From: Gammaproteobacteria bacterium
GTDB taxonomy: Bacteria; Pseudomonadota; Gammaproteobacteria; Steroidobacterales; Steroidobacteraceae
Direction: 5' to 3'
Length of the DNA stretch: 64,000 nucleotides
Assembly (NCBI GenBank): GCA_025355645.1
Contig: JANXZG010000014.1
Span: 1-64,000 of the forward strand
The notes beneath the pieces were generated by a model, which was not told where the DNA came from, did not search any database, and worked only from the letters and a program-made list of their open reading frames with translations. Made by a program: the position numbers and the translations under genes. This document shows, one piece after another, positions 58,559 to 64,000 of the stretch (positions are counted from its first letter, which is position 1; each line of letters begins with the position of its first letter).

Positions 58559-60145
58559 TCAGCTGATCGCGCGATCCTTCGTCTCCGGAAGGAACAACAG
58601 CGCGATGATCGCTGTGGCGAGGGCAATGATGACGGGGTACCACAAGCCGGCATAGATGTTGCCTGCGTAAATCACCAGCGCGGAGGCTACGAAGGGCAGG
58701 AACCCGCCTACGAGGGCCACGCCCAGGTGATAAGGCAGTGATAGCGAAGTCGTACGAATTCTGGCCGGGAACATCTCGACCATAAAGGCAGCCATGGGTC
58801 CGTAGGACATTCCTGCGACCGCCACCAGCCAGGACAGGATTGCAATTACGCCGACATAGTTCACTTCGGCTGTCGCGCCCCTGAAGCCCGACGCGTCGAG
58901 TGCCTGCCGATAGTGGGACTCATCAAATCCGCTGAGCTTTTTATCGCCGATCTGCGTGATGAGATCAGCACCCGATGGCGCGGCAACGAAGGTATAGGAA
59001 AGCCCGCTGCGGCTGAAAAATTTGCGTGCCTTGTCACAAGGTGTGACGGGCGCCGCAAACAGTGAGAACGAACAGTTGTTGGCGCTGATCTGGATCCGGA
59101 TTCGCATCGAGGCTTTCGACAATTCAGGGTTCGCGAAATGGGCGAGTGCGTGAAATGCCGATATCAGCGTCAGTGCACCCAAAAGGAGCCCGGCAATTAG
59201 GACCGGGCGTCGACCTACGCGATCCGATAACGCACCGAACAGTACAACAAATGGCGTTCCCAGACTCAGGCCGACTGCGACGATCGTATAACTGGCCTTA
59301 TAGTCTACTTGCAAGGTATTTTGCAGGAAAAACAGTGCATAGAATTCTGCGCAGTACCAGATCGCCGTCATGCCGCCAGTTACGCCGAACAGGACGATGA
59401 GCACACGCTTCAAGTTGTCCCACGAGCCGAAACTTTCCCGGATCGGTGCGCGCGAGGTACGCCCTTCCTGCTGCATCTTGCGGAAGATCGGCGACTCATC
59501 GAGCCGCAGACGGATGTAGAGCGACACGGCGAGCAGAAGGACCGAGACCAGGAATGGGATGCGCCATCCCCAATCCATGAACGCCGCTTCACCCAAGTTG
59601 CGGCGGCAGGCCAGGATCACCAGCAGGGAAATCAGAAAGCCGATCGTTGGCGTGGTATTCAGCCAGCTTGCGTAATAGCCGCGGCGCGACGGTGGAGCAT
59701 GCTCGGCCACATAAGTGATGGCACTGCCGAACTCCCCGCCCACCGCGAGGCCCTGGGTCAGCCGCAGGAACACGAGCAGCACAGGCGCCCAGACACCGGC
59801 TTGCGCATAGGTGGGCAGGCATCCCACCAGCAGCGTCGAGCTGCCCATGATGACCATCGTGACCATGAAGCAGCGCTTTCGGCCGATCCGATCCGCCAGG
59901 GCGCCGAATACAACTGCGCCCAGCGGCCGCACCGCAAAACCCGCCCCAAATGCGGCAAGGCTTGCCAGGAATGCAGCGGTCTCGTTGCCGGGCGGAAAAA
60001 AAAGAACGCTGAAATAGACCGCGAGGGCGCCGTAAAGAAAGAAGTCATACCATTCGAATATAGTGCCCACCGATGCGGCGATCCCTATCAGGCGCACGTC
60101 TACCGGCGACTCCGAATCGATCACAACCAGAGGAGCCTCAGTCAA
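58559..60145 (-). CDS. MFS transporter, metabolite:H+ symporter (MHS)-like
   Basis: 'SVGTIFEWYDFFLYGALAVYFSVLFFP', 'RPLGAVVFGALADRIGRKRCFMVTM', 'GGEFGSAITYVAEHAPPSRRGYYASW'; ~90-aa loop between C-half TMs. Confidence 0.9.
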   Translation of the reverse strand: MTEAPLVVIDSESPVDVRLIGIAASVGTIFEWYDFFLYGALAVYFSVLFFPPGNETAAFLASLAAFGAGFAVRPLGAVVFGALADRIGRKRCFMVTMVIMGSSTLLVGCLPTYAQAGVWAPVLLVFLRLTQGLAVGGEFGSAITYVAEHAPPSRRGYYASWLNTTPTIGFLISLLVILACRRNLGEAAFMDWGWRIPFLVSVLLLAVSLYIRLRLDESPIFRKMQQEGRTSRAPIRESFGSWDNLKRVLIVLFGVTGGMTAIWYCAEFYALFFLQNTLQVDYKASYTIVAVGLSLGTPFVVLFGALSDRVGRRPVLIAGLLLGALTLISAFHALAHFANPELSKASMRIRIQISANNCSFSLFAAPVTPCDKARKFFSRSGLSYTFVAAPSGADLITQIGDKKLSGFDESHYRQALDASGFRGATAEVNYVGVIAILSWLVAVAGMSYGPMAAFMVEMFPARIRTTSLSLPYHLGVALVGGFLPFVASALVIYAGNIYAGLWYPVIIALATAIIALLFLPETKDRAIS

Positions 60146-61400
60146 TCAGGATCGCCCGAAAATCATTGACGTTGGTGCGCGTCGGGCCGGTGATGACCGA
60201 GTCCCCGAGCGCCCCGAAAAAACCGTGACCGTCATTGTTTGCCAGCGCTTCCGTGGGGTGCAGTCCCTTCGCCCAGGCGCGCCCGAGCGTGTCGGGCGAG
60301 ATCGTTGCGCCAGCGATCTCCTCGAGCCCGTCGACCCCGTCAGTATCGCCTGCGAGTGCATGAATGCGCACGTGGCCATCGAGCGTAATCGCAAGCGACA
60401 GCAGGAACTCCACATTGCGCCCGCCGCGGCCGTGTCCGCGCACCGCGACGGTAGTTTCGCCTCCGGATAAGAGCACGCAGGGCGCGGCAAAGGGTTGCGC
60501 ATGTCCTGCTACCTGTAATGCGATGGCCGCCAGCACCCGTCCAACCTCGCGCGCTTCCCCCTCGATCGAATCGCCCAGGATGTGCGCGGCGTAACCCGCC
60601 TCGCGCGCTTTCAGCGCGGCAGCTTCCAGTGCCATTTGAGGGGTCGCGATCATGCGCCATTGCGCGTTGGCTAGCCGCGGATCGCCCGGCTTGATCGATT
60701 CACCGCGGCCGCTCGCCAGCAGCTCATGCACTGCAGCGGGCGCCGCGATCGCGTAGCGTTTCAGGATCGCGAGCGCCTCGGCACAGGTCGTGGGATCCGC
60801 GACCGTTGGCCCCGAGGCAATGTCGATCGGACGATCGCCCGGCACGTCGGAAATTAACAATGTGAGCACGCGTGCCGGATGGCAGGCCGCCGCCAGGCGC
60901 CCGCCCTTGATCGCCGACAGGTGTCGCCGCACGCAATTGAATTCGCTAATAGTCGCGCCCGACTGCAGCAACGCGCGCCCGACACTTTGCTTGTGTTCGA
61001 GGTTCAGGCCGGTCGCCGGCATCGGCAGCAGGGCTGAGCCCCCGCCCGAGATCAGGCATAACACCAGGTCATCATCGTCGAGGTCGCGAACGAGGCGCAG
61101 CATCCGCTCTGCCGCCGCCAGCCCCGCCTGATCGGGCACCGGATGTGACGCCTCGACAATGTCGATGCGCTCGCATGGCACGCCATAACCGTAACGCGTC
61201 ACCACGAGTCCCGACAGCGGCCCTTGCCAATGGTCCTCGACGGCCCGTGCCATCGCGGCGGAGGCTTTTCCCGCGCCGATGACGATGAGCCGGCCCTTAG
61301 GCGCAGCGGGCAGATTTGCAGGTAAGCAGCGCGCCGGCTGCGCCGAGGCGATGGCCGCATCGAACATGTCCCGCAGCAGCGTCAGGGGCTCCATCGCCAA
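60138..61400 (-). CDS. Glycerate 2-kinase (DUF4147 / TtuD family)
   Basis: 'GRLIVIGAGKASAAMARAVEDHW', 'LCLISGGGSALLPMPA', 'VLLSGGETTVAVRGHGRGGRNVEFLLSLAI', 'AGDTDGVDGLEEIAGATISPDT'. Confidence 0.92.
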   Translation of the reverse strand: MAMEPLTLLRDMFDAAIASAQPARCLPANLPAAPKGRLIVIGAGKASAAMARAVEDHWQGPLSGLVVTRYGYGVPCERIDIVEASHPVPDQAGLAAAERMLRLVRDLDDDDLVLCLISGGGSALLPMPATGLNLEHKQSVGRALLQSGATISEFNCVRRHLSAIKGGRLAAACHPARVLTLLISDVPGDRPIDIASGPTVADPTTCAEALAILKRYAIAAPAAVHELLASGRGESIKPGDPRLANAQWRMIATPQMALEAAALKAREAGYAAHILGDSIEGEAREVGRVLAAIALQVAGHAQPFAAPCVLLSGGETTVAVRGHGRGGRNVEFLLSLAITLDGHVRIHALAGDTDGVDGLEEIAGATISPDTLGRAWAKGLHPTEALANNDGHGFFGALGDSVITGPTRTNVNDFRAILID

Positions 61401-61476
61401 ATGATCCCACGAACCGCGCTAACGCGCGACCGGCGCTATTTGCGAAGATAGCGCGGGATCGCTTATTGTCACCGGC

Positions 61477-62943
61477 ATGAGGGCCATCGCGAGCCAGGCC
61501 GATTTCCTTACCGCGCTGGCAAGAATTCTGCCGGCGGGCGCGATACTTGCGCGTCGCGAAGACACCGCACCCTACGAATGCGACGGGTTGACCGCTTATC
61601 GCGAATCGCCACTTTGCGTCGTGCTGCCGGACACCCGCGCCCAGATCGAGGCGATCCTGAAACTGTGCCATGCACAAGGCGTGCCGATTGTCGCGCGCGG
61701 CGCCGGCACCGGGCTGTCCGGTGGCGCGTTGCCGCACCCGCGCGGGGTCAGCCTGTCGCTCGCGAAGTTCAACCGCATACTCAAGGTGGATCCGCTCGGG
61801 TGCACCGCAGTGGTCGAATCTGGCGTGCGGAATCTCGCGATCAGCGAGGCTGCCGCTCAGTTCGGGCTGTACTACGCACCAGACCCGAGCAGCCAGCTGG
61901 CCTGCACGATCGGCGGCAACGTCGCAGAGAATGCCGGTGGGGTGCACTGCCTGAAGTACGGGCTGACGGTGCACAATGTGCTCGGCGTCACAGGTTTCAT
62001 GGCCAATGGCGAGTCGATCGAATTTGGCTCCGCCGCGTTAGATGCCGCGGGACTTGACTTGCTGTCAACCGTCGTCGGCAGCGAGGGCATGCTTGCGATT
62101 GCGACCGAGGTGACCGTGCGGCTGATTCCGCTGCCGCAGGTCGCGCGCTGCATCATGGCGAGCTACGCGGACGTCGAGTCAGCTGGTGCGGCGGTCGCGA
62201 GCATCATTGCAAGCGGCATCATCCCAGCGGGCCTTGAGCTCATGGACAAGCGCATGACTGCGGCAGCGGAAGCCTTCGTGCAGGCGGGCTACGATCTGGA
62301 GGCGGCAGCGATACTGCTATGCGAAAGCGACGGTACCGAGATCGAGGTCGAGGAAGAGATCGGGCGCATGATCGCGGTGCTGCGGGAAAGTGGCGCGACC
62401 CAAATCGAGGTCAGTACGAGCGAGGTGCAGCGGCTGAGATTCTGGAGCGGCCGCAAGAATGCGTTCCCGGCCTCGGGCGGGATCAGCCCTGATTATATGT
62501 GCATGGACTCAACGATTCCCCGCAAGCGCCTGGCACAGATGCTGCGTGCGATCGAGGGCATGGAGCAAAAGTATGGGCTCGGCTGCGTCAATGTGTTTCA
62601 TGCAGGCGACGGCAATCTGCATCCGCTGATCCTCTACGATGCGAGCGATCCCGAGCAGCGGCGCCGCTGTGAGCTCTTTGGCGCCGACATTCTGGAGACC
62701 AGCGTGCGCATGGGCGGCACGGTCACCGGGGAGCACGGCGTGGGTGTGGAAAAACTGAATTCCATGTGCGTGCAGTTCTCGGGCGCTGAGCGCGAGCAGT
62801 TCATGCGCCTCAAGGCTGCTTTCGATCCGGCGGGGCTGCTCAATCCCGGCAAGGTCATTCCGTCGCTGCAGCGCTGTGCGGAGTACGGCAAGATGCACGT
62901 GCACCATGGCATGTTGCCCTTTCCCGAGCTGCCGAGATTCTGA
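61477..62943 (+). CDS. glcD: Glycolate oxidase subunit GlcD (FAD-linked)
   Basis: 'VPIVARGAGTGLSGGALPHPRGVSLSLAKFNRIL', 'CTIGGNVAENAGGVHCLKYGLTVHNVLG', 'NVFHAGDGNLHPLILYD', 'GTVTGEHGVGVEKL'. Confidence 0.95.
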   Translation: MRAIASQADFLTALARILPAGAILARREDTAPYECDGLTAYRESPLCVVLPDTRAQIEAILKLCHAQGVPIVARGAGTGLSGGALPHPRGVSLSLAKFNRILKVDPLGCTAVVESGVRNLAISEAAAQFGLYYAPDPSSQLACTIGGNVAENAGGVHCLKYGLTVHNVLGVTGFMANGESIEFGSAALDAAGLDLLSTVVGSEGMLAIATEVTVRLIPLPQVARCIMASYADVESAGAAVASIIASGIIPAGLELMDKRMTAAAEAFVQAGYDLEAAAILLCESDGTEIEVEEEIGRMIAVLRESGATQIEVSTSEVQRLRFWSGRKNAFPASGGISPDYMCMDSTIPRKRLAQMLRAIEGMEQKYGLGCVNVFHAGDGNLHPLILYDASDPEQRRRCELFGADILETSVRMGGTVTGEHGVGVEKLNSMCVQFSGAEREQFMRLKAAFDPAGLLNPGKVIPSLQRCAEYGKMHVHHGMLPFPELPRF

Positions 62944-64000
62944 TGCGCTCAGGCGATCCTGAACTCTCCCGCCTGGTGGAGCGCGTGCAAAGTGCTCGCG
63001 CGGGACATATTGCGCTCGATATTCAGGGCGGCGGCAGCAAGCATTTCTACGCTGAGCTGCCGCGCGGCGAGCCGCTCGACATGCGCCCGCTGGCTGGCAT
63101 CAGTTCATATGAGCCGAGTGAACTTGTGGTGACAGCGCGGGCCGGAACGACGCTCGCAGAGCTCGAGGCGGTTCTTGCCGAGCGCGGGCAGTGCCTCGCC
63201 TTCGAACCGCCGCGCTGGGCGCCGGGGTGCACCGTCGGTGGCATGATCGCCGCAGGATTGTCGGGACCGTCGCGCGCTAGTGCGGGTGCGGTGCGCGACT
63301 TTACGCTGGGCCTGACACTGCTGAACGGCTACGGCGAGGTCTTGACGTTCGGCGGCCAGGTCATGAAGAACGTAGCCGGCTACGACGTGTCGCGCCTCGT
63401 GACCGGATCCTGGGGCGTGCTCGGTGCGATCTGCGAGGTGTCGATCAAGGTGCTTCCGATGCGACCTGCGGTGGCCACGCTCGGCTTTTCGCTCGATGAG
63501 TCGACAGCGCTGGCCCGCCTGCTCACCTGGGGGGCGCGGCCGCTGCCATTGCATGCAAGCGCCTGGCTGGATGGGCGCCTGACGGTGCGCCTCGCGGGCG
63601 CCAGTGCGGCCGTGGAGCAGGCAGGAAAGGAGCTGTGCGCCGCCGTGCCTGGAGGGGAGCTGCTCGGCCCGCAGGCCGCCAGTCAATGGTGGGATTCTAT
63701 TCGAGACCAGCATCACCCTTTCTTTGCGCTCACAGCTGCCGAGCGCGCGCGCGGTGAGTGCCTGTGGCGGTTGTCGGTGCCGTCGACCAGCCCGCCTCTG
63801 GCACTGGCGGGGCGGCAATTGATCGAGTGGGGCGGGGCGCTGCGCTGGTGGCGCACTGAAGCGCCGGCCGCCGTGATGCGTGCGGCTGCCGCTGATGCTG
63901 GAGGTCATGCGACCTTGGTGCGCGCCGCCGAAAAACGCGCCGGTGCATTCGCGCCACTGGGGGCGTCGGCCATGCGCATACATCGCGGACTGAAAGCCGC
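62943..64000 (+). CDS. glcE: Glycolate oxidase FAD-binding subunit GlcE (3' truncated by window edge; absent from the supplied + strand ORF track)
   Basis: Own translation from ATG 62943: 'MRSGDPELSRLVERVQSARAGHIALDIQGGGSKHFY...LAFEPPRWAPGCTVGGMIAAGLSGPSRASAGAVRDFTLGLTLLNGYGEVLTFGGQVMKNVAGYDVSRLVTGSWGVLGAICEVSIKVLP'. Confidence 0.92.
   Translation, partial: MRSGDPELSRLVERVQSARAGHIALDIQGGGSKHFYAELPRGEPLDMRPLAGISSYEPSELVVTARAGTTLAELEAVLAERGQCLAFEPPRWAPGCTVGGMIAAGLSGPSRASAGAVRDFTLGLTLLNGYGEVLTFGGQVMKNVAGYDVSRLVTGSWGVLGAICEVSIKVLPMRPAVATLGFSLDESTALARLLTWGARPLPLHASAWLDGRLTVRLAGASAAVEQAGKELCAAVPGGELLGPQAASQWWDSIRDQHHPFFALTAAERARGECLWRLSVPSTSPPLALAGRQLIEWGGALRWWRTEAPAAVMRAAAADAGGHATLVRAAEKRAGAFAPLGASAMRIHRGLKA

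Noticed and set aside
59309-60169. 286-aa + strand ORF
   Set aside because: Antisense to the MFS transporter; shadow composition.
63105-63983. 292-aa minus-strand ORF
   Set aside because: Antisense to glcE; Arg/His/Gln-rich low-complexity translation.
1-64000. CRISPR array, tRNA/rRNA genes, IS element, phage or toxin-antitoxin module
   Set aside because: No regularly spaced repeats, transposase/integrase motifs, cloverleaf genes or recognisable TA pairs were seen on either strand; absence is by eye, not by search.

Overview
64 kb bacterial chromosomal window, high GC and proteobacterial-type gene content, densely coding. No rRNA, tRNA, CRISPR array or transposase was recognised. Left to right: (i) 1-14.6 kb is a surface-polysaccharide (capsule) locus. 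It has multidomain glycosyltransferases, two sulfotransferase-like proteins, a methyltransferase and a KpsT/KpsM/KpsE/Wza-type ABC export system. (ii) 14.7-32.1 kb is an unusual lipid/glycolipid biosynthesis cluster. It encodes a 2.5k-residue single-module type I PKS (KS-AT-DH-degenerate MT-ER-KR-ACP, no thioesterase), an alpha-oxoamine synthase, a tandem SCP2-like protein, a class III aminotransferase, an SDR, two GT4-type glycosyltransferases, a CDP-alcohol phosphatidyltransferase, an LpxL-like acyltransferase and a ceramide-glucosyltransferase-like GT2. My best candidate for an undescribed system is this cluster, read as a PKS-built, sphingoid-like glycolipid, possibly the anchor of the neighbouring capsule. 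(iii) 32.3-43.5 kb is sugar-nucleotide synthesis (galE, ugd, manC/manB-like) followed by an arn-type L-Ara4N lipid-modification operon with split ArnA and no visible arnB. (iv) 43.6-52.6 kb is mostly housekeeping: peroxiredoxin, msrB, adenosine kinase-like/metK/ahcY/folD, a CoA-transferase pair, MgtC, DUF1993. (v) 52.6-57.2 kb is an arginine/ornithine catabolism cluster with DDAH, Dps and an Lrp regulator. (vi) 57.2-64 kb is gph, an AhpC/TSA-like protein, an MFS transporter, glycerate kinase, glcD and truncated glcE. All calls come from reading translated motifs and gene order. No searches were run.
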